A stretch of 64,000 nucleotides of DNA, taken from Alphaproteobacteria bacterium (lineage in GTDB: Bacteria; Pseudomonadota; Alphaproteobacteria; Micropepsales; Micropepsaceae). Below, in pieces: positions 25,803 through 35,307 of the stretch. How positions within the stretch are numbered: the stretch's first letter is position 1; every line of letters starts with the position of its first letter. Where the stretch lies: the NCBI GenBank assembly GCA_023259375.1, contig JAHFQC010000013.1, positions 1 through 64,000 on the forward strand. The letters are read 5' to 3'. The position numbers and the translations under genes are program-made. Below the pieces are notes generated by a model that searched no databases, was not told the origin of the DNA, and saw nothing but the letters and a program-made list of their open reading frames with translations.

Positions 25803-26609
25803 CTATTCCTTGCCTGCCAGCCAATCGAAGCGCGCGCTGCAATCGAGGCGCGGCAGTGCGATGTCGAGCGCAGCGCGCATTTCGTCTTCGAACTGCCACG
25901 GCGGGTTGATCACCACGAGGCCGGCGGCGGCGAGCTTGCCCTCGGCGATACCACGCTTCTCGACATCGACGCGAAGCACTTTGCCTGCGCCGGATGCGAG
26001 GACCTCGCCGCAAAATGCATTGGCCTCGGCCGCGGACTTGATCGGAAACCAGATGAGATAAAGGCCGGTGGCGAAACGGCGATAGGCCGCCGTCACGGCG
26101 TGCGCGGCAAAGCGAAATTCGTCGGGCGCTTCGTACGGCGGATCGACCAGGATGAGGCCACGGCGCTCGGGCGGCGGCACCAGGGCGACAAGACGCTTGT
26201 AGCCGTCACCCTCTTCCACCCGCGCCTTGGCATAAGGCTGCAAGGTTTCGCGCAAGGCGACCACATCCTCAGGATGCTTCTCGACCGCCACCAGACGATC
26301 CTGCGGCCGGAGCAGCTTGGCGGCGATCAGCGGCGAGCCGGGATAGATCTCCCCGCCTGCCAGTTCGCGATAGGTCGCGAGCGTCGCCGGCCCACCGTTT
26401 ACATCCGTCAAGCGCCTGATCCCGTCCGCGGCCTCGCCGGTGCGGGCGGCCTCGGTGCCAGCGAGATTGTAGGCGCCGCGGCCCGCATGGGTGTCGATCA
26501 CGGCGAAGCCCGTAGCCTTGCGGCGCAGGTGCTCAAGCCCGGCAATCAGCGCCAAGTGCTTGACGACATCGGCAAAATTCCCGGCGTGGAAGGCGTGACG
26601 GTAGTTCAT
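25803..26609 (-). CDS. rlmJ: 23S rRNA (adenine(2030)-N6)-methyltransferase RlmJ
   Basis: 268 residues, standard length. It begins with the RlmJ signature 'MNYRHAFHAGNFADVVKHLAL' type, has the SAM-binding 'FAVIDTHAGRGAYNL' and the catalytic 'LILVDPPYEAPDEF' (DPPY), plus 'GAGKVLRVDVEKRG' and 'GLVVINPPWQFEDEM'. It modifies A2030 of 23S rRNA. It is divergent from the sodium:solute symporter, with a 168-bp shared upstream region. A firm call. Confidence 0.96.
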   Translation of the reverse strand: MNYRHAFHAGNFADVVKHLALIAGLEHLRRKATGFAVIDTHAGRGAYNLAGTEAARTGEAADGIRRLTDVNGGPATLATYRELAGGEIYPGSPLIAAKLLRPQDRLVAVEKHPEDVVALRETLQPYAKARVEEGDGYKRLVALVPPPERRGLILVDPPYEAPDEFRFAAHAVTAAYRRFATGLYLIWFPIKSAAEANAFCGEVLASGAGKVLRVDVEKRGIAEGKLAAAGLVVINPPWQFEDEMRAALDIALPRLDCSARFDWLAGKE

Positions 26610-26777
26610 GGCAGGGCTGTTTACGTCTCAGTAAGCCCCAGGGCAATCGCGTGGCGCGTTGAGGCATTTACAATATTTGTGATGGCAAACTCTCCCCGCC
26701 GCGGCTTGGGTGCGGATAGCGTTAACATCTGTCGACTGATTCGAGGAAACCATGGCTCGGTCCGGGGGTCTCCCGCC

Positions 26778-28355
26778 ATGCATCTAGGCTTCAAGGACAT
26801 CATCGTCATCCTCATTTATGCCGTCCTTGTGCTGACGGTGGCGCATCTGTTCCAGCGCGGTGAGCGGCGAGACGACGAAGATGGTGATGATACGCCGGTG
26901 CGGCGCGCCCTGCCTTGGTGGGCCATCGGCGCCTCGCTGATCGCGGCGAACATCTCCGCCGAGCAGATCATCGGCATGTCGGGGTCGGCCTATGCGCTCG
27001 GCATCGCCATCGCCGGTTACGAATGGCTGGCTGCCTTCGCCATGGTGGTCATCGGCAAGTACTTCCTGCCGGTGTTCCTGAAGAACCAGATTTCCACCAT
27101 GCCGCAATTCCTGCGCCTGCGGTACGGGCCGAAGACGCAAGTGACGATGGCGCTGATGTGGCTGGCGCTCTACACCTTCGTCAACCTGACCGCCGTGATG
27201 TGGCTGGGCGCGACCGCCGTGCATGTCGTGACCGGACTCAACATGACGGTGAGCGTGATCCTGCTCGGTCTGGTGGCGGGCAATTACGCGCTTTATGTCG
27301 GACTCAAATCGACCCATTTCACCGACGTGATACAGGTCGCCATGCTGGTGCTCGGCGGCATCGTGATCATGGTGTTCGCGCTCGAGAAGATCGCCGCATC
27401 GGTCGGTTCGCCGGGCGGCCTCCAAGGCGTGGTGTTCGGCTTTCAAACCATGGTGGAGCGGATGCCCGAGCATTTCGATATGGTGCTCGACCCGTCCAAT
27501 CCCTATTACAAGTACCTGCCCGGCCTTGCCACGGTCGGCGGCGCGATGTGGCTGATCCAGTTCTCCTACTGGGGCTTCAACCAGTACATCGTGCAGCGGG
27601 CACTGGCCGCGCGCTCGATCCGCGAAGTGCAGAAGGGCATGGTGTTCGCCGCCTATCTGAAACTCTTGATGCCGGTGCTGGTGGTGCTGCCCGGCATAGC
27701 CGCCGCCTACCTTTTGCCCGGCGTGGCGCCGTCCGACACGGCGTATCCCAGACTGATGACCATGCTGCCGCCAGGCTTCCTCGGCTTCGTCTTCGTGGCG
27801 CTGGTGGCGGCCATCGTCGCATCGACCGGATCGAGCCTGTCGTCGATCGCCAAGATATTCACCCACGACGTCGTCGAAGTCGTCTATCCCGGCGCGACCC
27901 GGCGCCTGCTCGTCATCGTCGGCAAGTTCGGCGCCATCGGCGCGCTGATGGTCGCCATGGCGGTCGCGTCACCGCTGCTCGGGCACACCGATCAGGCGTT
28001 CCAGTACATCCAGGAGTTCACCGGCTTTCTCACCCCCGGCGTGATCGTGGTCTTCGTCCTCGGCATGTTTTGGGCGCGCACCACCGAGACCGGCGCCTTG
28101 CTTGCGGCCGGCGGCACCGTGATCGCCTCGGCGTTCTATGCGCTGTTCCTGCCCGAGATGCCGTTCATGATCCGGATGATGAACGTGTTCATGATTTGCT
28201 TCGCCCTCGCCGTCGGCGGATCGCTTGCCACCAGGCCGAAGCACGAGGCGGCCATCGATCTAAAGGGCGTCGATTACAGCACGTCGGCCGGTTACAACAT
28301 CGCTTCCGCCGCCATCGCACTGATCCTGGCAGGACTGTACTGGTATCTCTGGTAG
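26778..28355 (+). CDS. Sodium:solute symporter (SSS/SGLT family)
   Basis: 525 residues from ATG 26778; the long upstream open frame is a shadow of rlmJ. About 14 hydrophobic helices. Family motifs: 'LPWWAIGASLIAANISAEQIIGMSGSAYALGIAIAGYEW', 'FLKNQISTMPQFLRLRYG', 'GGAMWLIQFSYWGFNQYIVQRALAARSIREVQKGM', and 'VALVAAIVASTGSSLSSIAKIFTHDV', which holds the Na+-site serines. It fits the vSGLT-like sugar symporters. The sugar locus lies 1.2 kb further on, which supports a sugar role without proving it. Confidence 0.92.
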   Translation: MHLGFKDIIVILIYAVLVLTVAHLFQRGERRDDEDGDDTPVRRALPWWAIGASLIAANISAEQIIGMSGSAYALGIAIAGYEWLAAFAMVVIGKYFLPVFLKNQISTMPQFLRLRYGPKTQVTMALMWLALYTFVNLTAVMWLGATAVHVVTGLNMTVSVILLGLVAGNYALYVGLKSTHFTDVIQVAMLVLGGIVIMVFALEKIAASVGSPGGLQGVVFGFQTMVERMPEHFDMVLDPSNPYYKYLPGLATVGGAMWLIQFSYWGFNQYIVQRALAARSIREVQKGMVFAAYLKLLMPVLVVLPGIAAAYLLPGVAPSDTAYPRLMTMLPPGFLGFVFVALVAAIVASTGSSLSSIAKIFTHDVVEVVYPGATRRLLVIVGKFGAIGALMVAMAVASPLLGHTDQAFQYIQEFTGFLTPGVIVVFVLGMFWARTTETGALLAAGGTVIASAFYALFLPEMPFMIRMMNVFMICFALAVGGSLATRPKHEAAIDLKGVDYSTSAGYNIASAAIALILAGLYWYLW

Positions 28356-28363
28356 GCGTTCGT

Positions 28364-29344
28364 TTACCCGGCCCGCGCCAGCAGCATGGACGCCAGATCG
28401 AAGCGGATCTCCTTCATGCCGTAGTCGATCGAGACCTGCGCGAACTGGCGCAGGAAGTTCATCCCGATCAACAGTGCCGGCTGGTTCGACAAGCCCCACA
28501 CGTCGAAAATCGCCATATCCGCGATCGCCACCACCGCATCGGAGAAGCTGACCGAATGGAGGTGGATGCGGTCGACCCGGACCACGGCACCCATGATGAC
28601 GCCGCCGGTGATGCCAGTGATCGGCAGCAGACCGAGAGTGCGCAGGCCCGGATTCTCCTCGATCAACGACTTGAGGAGCATCGTATTGCCCACCGAAATC
28701 TGCGCGCCGGTATCGAGGAAGCAGGTGGTCGCAACACCGTCGACGCGGCAATTCAACGACCGCAGATGGCCCATGGAGCCGCGCACCGGCACGTAGGCTT
28801 CGGTCGAACGCCGCGTCTGGAAGGCGGTCTGCGAACGCGAGGTGCTGATCTTGAGGGCGCGGTTGGCGAAATCGAGAGTCACGCGCGCGCCATCCACCGC
28901 ATCGAGCCCGAGATAGCCATCGGCGCCCATATACGTGCGCGGCAGCATCGGCATCACCAGATTGCGCCGGTTTACCGAACCGAAGGAGAGATTGGCGATC
29001 GGCACGACCCGGGTAGCAAAGGAGCGCACCACACCTTGAACCGACACCTCGGTCCCCCGCACCAGCCCGAGCGTCACCGCAAGGTCTTCGGCGATCACCG
29101 AACGGTCGGCACCGGTGTCGACCACAAACCGGAACGGTCCCTGGCCGTTGATCATCACCGGAATGGTCATGTGCTCGTCGGCATCGTTGCCGGCAGCAAT
29201 ACGCGCAGCATCGTCAGGCGGCGCGCCCGGTTGCGGCGGCGCAATCTCCTGCGCCCAACTCATTTGGGTCAGTGCGGCTCCGGCAGCTCCGGCAGCAACG
29301 AAACGCCTGCGCGACAGCCTTGTGGCTTCAGTCTCTGCACGCAT
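28364..29344 (-). CDS. Exported retropepsin-like aspartic protease
   Basis: 326 residues from ATG 29344, preceded by GGAGGGCGAAG. The N-terminus carries a Tat-type signal ('LSRRRFVAAGAAGAAL'). Two catalytic motifs are visible: 'FRFVVDTGADRSVIAEDLA' and 'CFLDTGAQISVGNTMLL', each in its own half, so this is a two-domain single chain with both Asp present. 'GYLGLDAVDGARVTLDFANRALKI' is the conserved linking strand. It is convergent with the symporter (8 bp between stops). Target proteins are unknown. Confidence 0.85.
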   Translation of the reverse strand: MRAETEATRLSRRRFVAAGAAGAALTQMSWAQEIAPPQPGAPPDDAARIAAGNDADEHMTIPVMINGQGPFRFVVDTGADRSVIAEDLAVTLGLVRGTEVSVQGVVRSFATRVVPIANLSFGSVNRRNLVMPMLPRTYMGADGYLGLDAVDGARVTLDFANRALKISTSRSQTAFQTRRSTEAYVPVRGSMGHLRSLNCRVDGVATTCFLDTGAQISVGNTMLLKSLIEENPGLRTLGLLPITGITGGVIMGAVVRVDRIHLHSVSFSDAVVAIADMAIFDVWGLSNQPALLIGMNFLRQFAQVSIDYGMKEIRFDLASMLLARAG

Positions 29345-29588
29345 CTTCGCCCTCCGATCCGTGCTGGCAGGACGCAATTGTCGTGAGCCGTATGTCCAAA
29401 CTGTGTCTAGGCGCGGCTGCTCCAGCACTCCGTCGATTTCGAACGCATGCGGAGTTTACCACCCAACACCGCGTTCGGATTGGGAAATCTTCACTCGCAG
29501 AAGATGAAGAAGCCAGTGCCGCGCCGGATTGTAAGCATCACAAGCGCGTGACCGGCGACAACTCTGCCGCCGGCCAAGCCAGCCATGC

Positions 29589-32522
29589 TTAATGGCGGCG
29601 CTTCTTGGAGGACTTGCGCCCGGTATGAACCGCGCTTTTCTTGCTCGACGTCGTGGTGGCTTTCTTTTTCTTCGAGCCGTGGGCGTGCTTGGATTTCGGC
29701 GCACCCGGATCGGCGGAGGCTGCATGTCCCGGGCCGGTCATCGCCGCCGCAGCGGTCACCGACGGCACCTGCGCACAGCTGAGCGGCTCGCCTTCGCGCG
29801 AAATCTTAACCGACTGGATGGTGACATCGAGCCCCTTGGTCGCCGTCAGCGAAAAGCCGGTCGGCACGTTGGAGAGATCGGCCCCCGCGTCCCTCAGGCA
29901 AGCGAGCGGAACATTCAGGGTCGTAAAGCCGCCGCGGTCGGCCAGTGCGCGCAACGTGTCGGTGAAATCGAGTTGACCACCGCAAAGCGGGCCGCAACCC
30001 ATCGCCAGCACGATATGAGACTCCGGCGCCCGGTCGACGCGCAAAGTCATGGCAAGACCCAGACCTCGATCGGCTTCGCCGCTGAAATCGGCGGGCGTCC
30101 CCGAAATATGGAAGCTGACCGGCACGCGCGTGGCCCAGGTCACGTTCACTCCCGCCGCGGTGCGCGTAGCGGTCAATCCGGCTTGCGTCGCCTTGGACGA
30201 CGCCCGCGTCACGACGCGCTCACCGCCGACATAGAGATTCCAGCCGCTCGTTGGCGCTCCGTTGTCGAGAATGACACTCTGCTCGGCGGTCCCGGCCGGC
30301 GACACTGAGGCTGGTGACACTGGTGCCGGCGGCACCAAGGCCGACCGCACGGGGGCAGACGCCAACGGGGCGGACGGCATGGGGGCCGTCACGGCCGCAG
30401 CCGGTACCGTAATTTGGTGCTGCGCCGGTACCGCCGTCGGCAGCGGGCCGATGTTCTGTGGCGCGCCGTAGGTGAGTCCGTAGCCAAACGGGAACAGCGG
30501 GAAATACGGCTCGGTCCCGGTATTGTTGGCATATTGATCGGGCGAACGCGGCCAGGAGAACGACAGGCGACCGCGGAAATCATAGGCGACCGATCCATCG
30601 GCATGGGCGAACAGGAGGTCGGAGACGCCCTCCCCTTCCGTTCCCGGCCAGAACGCGGCGACAAAGGCATTGGCGGCGTTGATCTCCGGCGTGACGTAGA
30701 GCGGACGGCCGGAAAGGAACACAGCCACCACCGGAATGCCCTGCGATTGCAGACGCTGCAACAACTTCAAGTCGCGCTTAGTGCCAGGCTGATATTCGAG
30801 CGTGTTGATATCGCCCTTGCCTTCGGCATAGGCGTCTTCGCCGAAAACGACGATCGCCACATCGGGACGCTGACGGAAGGCACCCTCGAGCGAATAATCG
30901 ACGATGCCGCCCGCGGCCTCGACGTTGGCTTTGATGCCTTCGTAGATCGTGGTGCCGTGCGGAAAATCGGCGCGGCTCGTCTCGGTGCCCTGCCAAGTGA
31001 TGGTCCAGCCGCCGGTCTGCTTCGACATGTTCTGGGCGCCTTCACCGGCCACCAGCACATGGCTGCGCGGGGAAAGCGGCAATAGTCCGCCGTCGTTCTT
31101 GAGCAGCACGAGCGACTCGCGCACCGCCTGCCGCGCCACGGCGCGATGTTCGGGCGAGCCCAACATTTCGTAATGCCCGGCATAAGGACGCTGCGACGGA
31201 CGTCCCGCCGCCATCAATCCGGATTCGATCTTGACGCGCAGAATACGGCCCACCGCCTCATTGATGCGCGCCATCGGAATCTGCCCGGAACTCACCTGAT
31301 TGATGAGATTGCCGTAGAGCGTCTTCCAGTCGTCGGCGGTCATGATCATGTCGACGCCGGCGTTCACCGCCTGCGGACAATTCGAGCGCGTGCAGCCGGG
31401 CACATCGGCGATGCCGTGATAGTCGCTGATGACGAAGCCATCGAAACCGAGACGGCCGACCAGCACATCGCTGACCAGGCCCTTCTGCCCGTGCATCTTA
31501 AGGCCGCGCCAACCGGAGTAGGACACCATCACGTTCTTGGCGCCCGCCTTGATCGCGGCGATATAGGGCGCGCCGAACAGGTCGCGGACGGCAGGCTCGG
31601 AATAGGTCATGTCGCCGGCGTTGACGCCATTATCGGTGCCGCCGTCGCCGATGAAATGCTTGATCGACGCGAGCACATGGCCGCCCTTGAGATAATCGGC
31701 GCTGCCGGGCTTGCCCTGCAGGCCTTCGACCATCGCGACCGCGTTCTCGGTCACGAGCCGCGGCTCCTCGCCAAAACCTTCATAGGAGCGGCCCCAGCGG
31801 TCGTCGCGGATGACGGCGATGGTCGGCGCAAACGTCCAATCCTGACCGGTCACGCGGATTTCCTGCGCCGCGATCTCGCCGAGACGGCGCACGAGATCGG
31901 GATCGCGCATCGCACCAAGGCCGATGTTGTGCGGGAAGATGGTAGCCCCGATGATATGGCCGTGGCCGTGCACCGCATCGATGCCCCACATCAGCGGAAT
32001 GCGCAGGCGTGTCCGCATCGAGGCGTCGTAATACTCGTCGGCGGCTTTCAGCCAATCCGGAGCCGGCGCGCGAAGATTGCCGTGCGGACCCGCACTGCCG
32101 CCGTTCAAAACCGAGCCGAGGTGATACCGGGTCACATCGTCGGGCGTGGTGCTTCTGATGTCGGGCTGCAGCATCTGCCCGATCTTCTCTTCCAGCGTCA
32201 TCTGTGCCAGAAGACGGGCGACCTCGGCCTCGACAGCTGCGTTCCGCTTCGGCGGCGGATTAGCGGGCCAGATTTCGGGATGTACCACCGTCGAGGTGGC
32301 GAAAGACGCTTCAGCAGGTGAGGACGCCGGTGCGGGTGTCGCGACGGGCGCCGGTTGCGGCGCAGTCTCCTTGGCCGCGGTCTTGGCCTCCGCATCGGAG
32401 AGGCCGATCCACGACGCGGGATCCGTGAAGCTGACGTTCGAGCACGCGGCCAGGGTCACGGCCCCCGCGAGCAACACCGTGTAGCGGAGCTTGCGTGCAG
32501 CATTGGTCTTGTATGCGCGCAT
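29589..32522 (-). CDS. Glycoside hydrolase family 3 lipoprotein (beta-glucosidase type)
   Basis: 977 residues starting after AGGAGAGACC. A lipobox ('VTLAAC') gives a lipid anchor. The GH3 N-domain (about 95-450) has 'MTLEEKIGQMLQ', 'IPLMWGIDAVHGHGHI', 'KHFIGDG' and the nucleophile in 'GFVISDYHG' (Asp about 366); the C-domain (about 480-720) has 'SLVLLKNDGGLLPL' and 'FWPGTEGEGVSDLLF'. It resembles ExoP/CelD exo-glucosidases. A further ~170-residue beta domain follows an Ala/Pro/Ser linker, and the C-terminus is a Lys/Arg/Ser/Thr-rich tail of about 40 residues, unusual for this family. With the epimerase, sugar porter and LacI downstream it forms a glucan/glucoside locus. Confidence 0.95.
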   Translation of the reverse strand: MRAYKTNAARKLRYTVLLAGAVTLAACSNVSFTDPASWIGLSDAEAKTAAKETAPQPAPVATPAPASSPAEASFATSTVVHPEIWPANPPPKRNAAVEAEVARLLAQMTLEEKIGQMLQPDIRSTTPDDVTRYHLGSVLNGGSAGPHGNLRAPAPDWLKAADEYYDASMRTRLRIPLMWGIDAVHGHGHIIGATIFPHNIGLGAMRDPDLVRRLGEIAAQEIRVTGQDWTFAPTIAVIRDDRWGRSYEGFGEEPRLVTENAVAMVEGLQGKPGSADYLKGGHVLASIKHFIGDGGTDNGVNAGDMTYSEPAVRDLFGAPYIAAIKAGAKNVMVSYSGWRGLKMHGQKGLVSDVLVGRLGFDGFVISDYHGIADVPGCTRSNCPQAVNAGVDMIMTADDWKTLYGNLINQVSSGQIPMARINEAVGRILRVKIESGLMAAGRPSQRPYAGHYEMLGSPEHRAVARQAVRESLVLLKNDGGLLPLSPRSHVLVAGEGAQNMSKQTGGWTITWQGTETSRADFPHGTTIYEGIKANVEAAGGIVDYSLEGAFRQRPDVAIVVFGEDAYAEGKGDINTLEYQPGTKRDLKLLQRLQSQGIPVVAVFLSGRPLYVTPEINAANAFVAAFWPGTEGEGVSDLLFAHADGSVAYDFRGRLSFSWPRSPDQYANNTGTEPYFPLFPFGYGLTYGAPQNIGPLPTAVPAQHQITVPAAAVTAPMPSAPLASAPVRSALVPPAPVSPASVSPAGTAEQSVILDNGAPTSGWNLYVGGERVVTRASSKATQAGLTATRTAAGVNVTWATRVPVSFHISGTPADFSGEADRGLGLAMTLRVDRAPESHIVLAMGCGPLCGGQLDFTDTLRALADRGGFTTLNVPLACLRDAGADLSNVPTGFSLTATKGLDVTIQSVKISREGEPLSCAQVPSVTAAAAMTGPGHAASADPGAPKSKHAHGSKKKKATTTSSKKSAVHTGRKSSKKRRH

Positions 32523-32612
32523 GTGCCGGTCTCTCCTGGATCTTTGGCGGGCGGACCATAAAGCGCTTCAGCCATTGTGGGAACCCGGTTTTCAATCTGC
32601 CGGCACGAGCAT

Positions 32613-32646
32613 GAAAAGCAAAACGCCGGTCACGAGGACCGGCGTT
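32613..32646 (-). terminator. Intrinsic terminator of the sugar operon
   Basis: Stem AACGCCGGTC / GACCGGCGTT (32622-32646), 10 bp perfect with a five-base loop, followed on the reverse strand by TTTTGCTTTTC. It lies 50 bp beyond the aldose epimerase stop, so the GH3 gene must start from its own promoter. Confidence 0.85.
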
Positions 32647-32694
32647 CTGTCAAGTTACAATCGATCGCCTGAAACAGGATGCCGCTTTGGCCCG

Positions 32695-33561
32695 TTACAG
32701 CGAACGCACTGCGAGGCGCATTTCGAGCGTCGCCGAAGCTCCGGGCGCCAACACCTTGGCCCCCGAATCAGCCGGTGATTCGCTGCGGTTGAATGCGTTG
32801 GGCATTGCCGTCGTCGGCTCGGCGCAGAAGAAGTCGGTCCCTTCCGGCATGAACGCATGCAGGAAGGAACTGTTGGCTGAGGCCGTCAGCGCGATTTCAA
32901 GCCCGAGTTCGGGCTGAGTGATGATCGCCGGACCTTCCCAGCCGGTGAAGGTGTTGTCGACGAACGGCGCCTTGGACACAACCTGACCGGCGTTGAGATC
33001 GATCAGCCGGCCGGGCTCCACATAGTCTGTCGGCAACATCGTGTCGTCGGCAAGCCACATGCCCTTGACCGACGCCTTAAGCGTCGAGCCGGGGCGGCGC
33101 GGAAAGTAAGGATGGAACCCGAGGCTGTACGGCATCGGCTTGGCGCTGCGATTCGTGAGCGTGAGCGCGAGCGCCATGCCGTCGTCGGTCACCGTGAACA
33201 CCTGCTCGGCCGTATAGGCCCACTCCCAGGCGTCGGGCGCATGCTCGAAGCCGAGGCTGAGGCGATCGCGCGACACAACGCCGACCTTCCACGCCGCCTG
33301 CCAGCCGTGGCCGTGCAGCGAATGCGGATGGTCGCCGAAGTTCAGCGGCAGGCGATACGACCGGCCGCCGAAATCGAACGTGCCCTTCTCGATGCGGTTG
33401 GCATACGGAACCAACGGAAACTCGCACATTTCGAGCACGTTGGTTTCACCCGCCTTCACGGGCCGCATGACGGGCACGTTACCCATCGCAAAACGCGTGA
33501 TGGCGCCGCCGAATTCCGGGGCGATATCGAGTTCGAATTTACCTCGTCCGAGAGTGATCAT
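32695..33561 (-). CDS. Aldose 1-epimerase family protein
   Basis: 288 residues. It has the conserved galactose-mutarotase motifs: 'EFPLVPYANRIEKGTFDFGG', 'HPHSLHGHGWQAAWKV' (catalytic-type His), 'YSLGFHPYFPRRP', and 'FVDNTFTGWEGPAII'. It interconverts alpha and beta anomers of free sugars. Its start lies 2 bp after the stop of the sugar porter, so the two are coupled. With the GH3 hydrolase upstream in the pathway, it would handle released glucose or xylose. Confidence 0.93.
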   Translation of the reverse strand: MITLGRGKFELDIAPEFGGAITRFAMGNVPVMRPVKAGETNVLEMCEFPLVPYANRIEKGTFDFGGRSYRLPLNFGDHPHSLHGHGWQAAWKVGVVSRDRLSLGFEHAPDAWEWAYTAEQVFTVTDDGMALALTLTNRSAKPMPYSLGFHPYFPRRPGSTLKASVKGMWLADDTMLPTDYVEPGRLIDLNAGQVVSKAPFVDNTFTGWEGPAIITQPELGLEIALTASANSSFLHAFMPEGTDFFCAEPTTAMPNAFNRSESPADSGAKVLAPGASATLEMRLAVRSL

Positions 33562-33563
33562 AG

Positions 33564-35036
33564 TCAGTTGTTACCTTTGCGATGCAGGTGCCAGACGCTT
33601 TCGATTTCCTCGAGGCTCTTGCCCTTGGTCTCCGGCACGTACTTCCAAACGAAAACCGCCGCCCCGACGCTGCACACGCCGTACAGCCAGTAGGCAAAGC
33701 CGTGATTGAAGGCAGCGTTGAGCGCCGACGAACCATCCATCATCGGGAAGGTCTGCGACACGATGTAGTTGGCGATCCACTGCGCGGCGACGCCGATCGA
33801 CATAGCCTGCCCCTTGATCGAGTTCGGATAGATCTCCGCCAGCAGCACCCACACGATCGGGCCCCACGAGAACGAGAAGCCGATGATGTAGACCACTACG
33901 GCACCGATCGCGACGTAGGACGAACCGCCCGCTGCCGCACCAGCACTGCCCGTCGCGTTGACCATGTGCAGGTGGAAGAGGAAGCCGAGCAGGATCATCG
34001 CCACCGCCATGACGACGGCGCCCCAGAACAAGAGCGGCTTGCGGCCGAGCTTCTCGACCGTGAAGGTCGCGACCAGGGTAAACAGGGTCATCGACACGCC
34101 GACGAACCACGCCGATTGCGAAAGCGCTTCGTTCGGAGTCGAGCCCATGTTCTCGAACATGTGCGGCGCGAAATAGAGCACCGCGTTGATGCCGACGAGT
34201 TGCTGGAACACCGACAGCACAATGCCGACCAGCACGACGGTCCAGCCGTAGCTGAGCAGCGGACGGGTGTGCTCGACCAGCGTCTCCTTGATCTGGGCAT
34301 GGGTCTTTTCGGCTTCACCGTTGCCGAACAGGCGCTTCAACAAGGACAGCGCCTCGTCGTTGCGGTCCTTCAGCACCAGGAACCGCGGCGTTTCCGGAAC
34401 CAGCAGCATGGCGATAATCAACAACGTCGCCGGGATCGCCGCGGACGCCAGCATGTGGCGCCAGCCGACGTCGAACAGGAATGAGCTGTCGTGGCCGCTC
34501 TGAATCCAGAAGTTGACGAAATAAACGAGATTGATGCCGACCACGATGGCGATCTGCTCGAACGTGAGCAGCATGCCGCGGATGTTGGTCGGCGCCATTT
34601 CGGAGATGTACATCGGCGCCAGCATCGAGGCCATGCCGATCGCCGTGCCGCCCATCAGGCGGTAGAGGATGAAGGGCGGCAGCGCCTTTTCATGGACCGC
34701 ACCGAAGATGCTCCAGAAAAATTCGGGATAAGCCGCGCCGACACTCGACACGAAGAACAGGACGCCCGCAATCAACAGACCCCATTTGCGGCCGATGCGG
34801 GTGGAAATCGGGCCCGCCAGCAACGCGCCGATCACGCAACCAAGCAGCGCGCAGGCCACCGCAAAGCCGTGCAGCATGTTCGCCCAGCCTTCGCTGAGGT
34901 GCCACGGCGTGACGAAATTCGCCTTGATGGCCTCGGTGGTGCCGGAAATCACCGCCGTGTCGTAGCCGAACAAAAGGCCGCCCAACGTGGCAGCGATCGT
35001 CAGGCCGATAATCAGCCCATAATTCGTTTTGGCCAT
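33564..35036 (-). CDS. MFS sugar porter (XylE/GLUT-like)
   Basis: 490 residues from ATG 35036, after GGAGGAG. Twelve transmembrane helices with the sugar-porter signatures 'GGLLFGYDTAVISG', 'GRKWGLLIAG', 'RLMGGTAIGMASMLAPMYISEMAP', 'FQQLVGINAVLYFAP', 'GPIVWVLLAEIYPNSIKGQAMS' and the C-terminal 'VPETKGKSLEEIE'. It is a proton-coupled hexose or pentose importer. Coupled to the epimerase and downstream of a LacI gene; a LacI-type operator sits about 100 bp upstream (35135). Confidence 0.95.
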   Translation of the reverse strand: MAKTNYGLIIGLTIAATLGGLLFGYDTAVISGTTEAIKANFVTPWHLSEGWANMLHGFAVACALLGCVIGALLAGPISTRIGRKWGLLIAGVLFFVSSVGAAYPEFFWSIFGAVHEKALPPFILYRLMGGTAIGMASMLAPMYISEMAPTNIRGMLLTFEQIAIVVGINLVYFVNFWIQSGHDSSFLFDVGWRHMLASAAIPATLLIIAMLLVPETPRFLVLKDRNDEALSLLKRLFGNGEAEKTHAQIKETLVEHTRPLLSYGWTVVLVGIVLSVFQQLVGINAVLYFAPHMFENMGSTPNEALSQSAWFVGVSMTLFTLVATFTVEKLGRKPLLFWGAVVMAVAMILLGFLFHLHMVNATGSAGAAAGGSSYVAIGAVVVYIIGFSFSWGPIVWVLLAEIYPNSIKGQAMSIGVAAQWIANYIVSQTFPMMDGSSALNAAFNHGFAYWLYGVCSVGAAVFVWKYVPETKGKSLEEIESVWHLHRKGNN

Positions 35037-35134
35037 CCAACTCCTCCCAGCGAGCAAGCTCGCATTACGTACGCACAGGCTCTTGGCGGCCTGCCAATCC
35101 TGGCTCCATACCGTATCGTCCGGCGGCGATATAT

Positions 35135-35148
35135 TGATAGCGTTACCA
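35135..35148. promoter_or_regulatory. Candidate LacI-family operator
   Basis: TGATAGCGTTACCA is an imperfect 14-bp palindrome with central CG, matching the general LacI-family operator form TGnnAnCGnTnnCA. It lies 100 bp in front of the sugar porter and behind the LacI gene. A weaker symmetrical sequence, TAAAGCGCTTCA (32559-32570), lies in front of the GH3 gene. Confidence 0.45.
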
Positions 35149-35307
35149 GCTCGCAGGCGGCAATCTGTCCAAGACCTTAGTACTATGGAAGCGCTGTCAT
35201 TGTTCCGTCAACGACCATGCCGTGCGAAGCGCCGTCCGCTGCCGCGATAGATGCGCGCAAGCATCCAGCGGCCACTCAACCGCCAATGGATACTCAACCA
35301 AAGGTGA

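Noticed and set aside
26915-29386. 823-codon open frame on the + strand
   Set aside because: Arginine- and histidine-rich shadow of the symporter in another phase, running on antisense to the aspartic protease.
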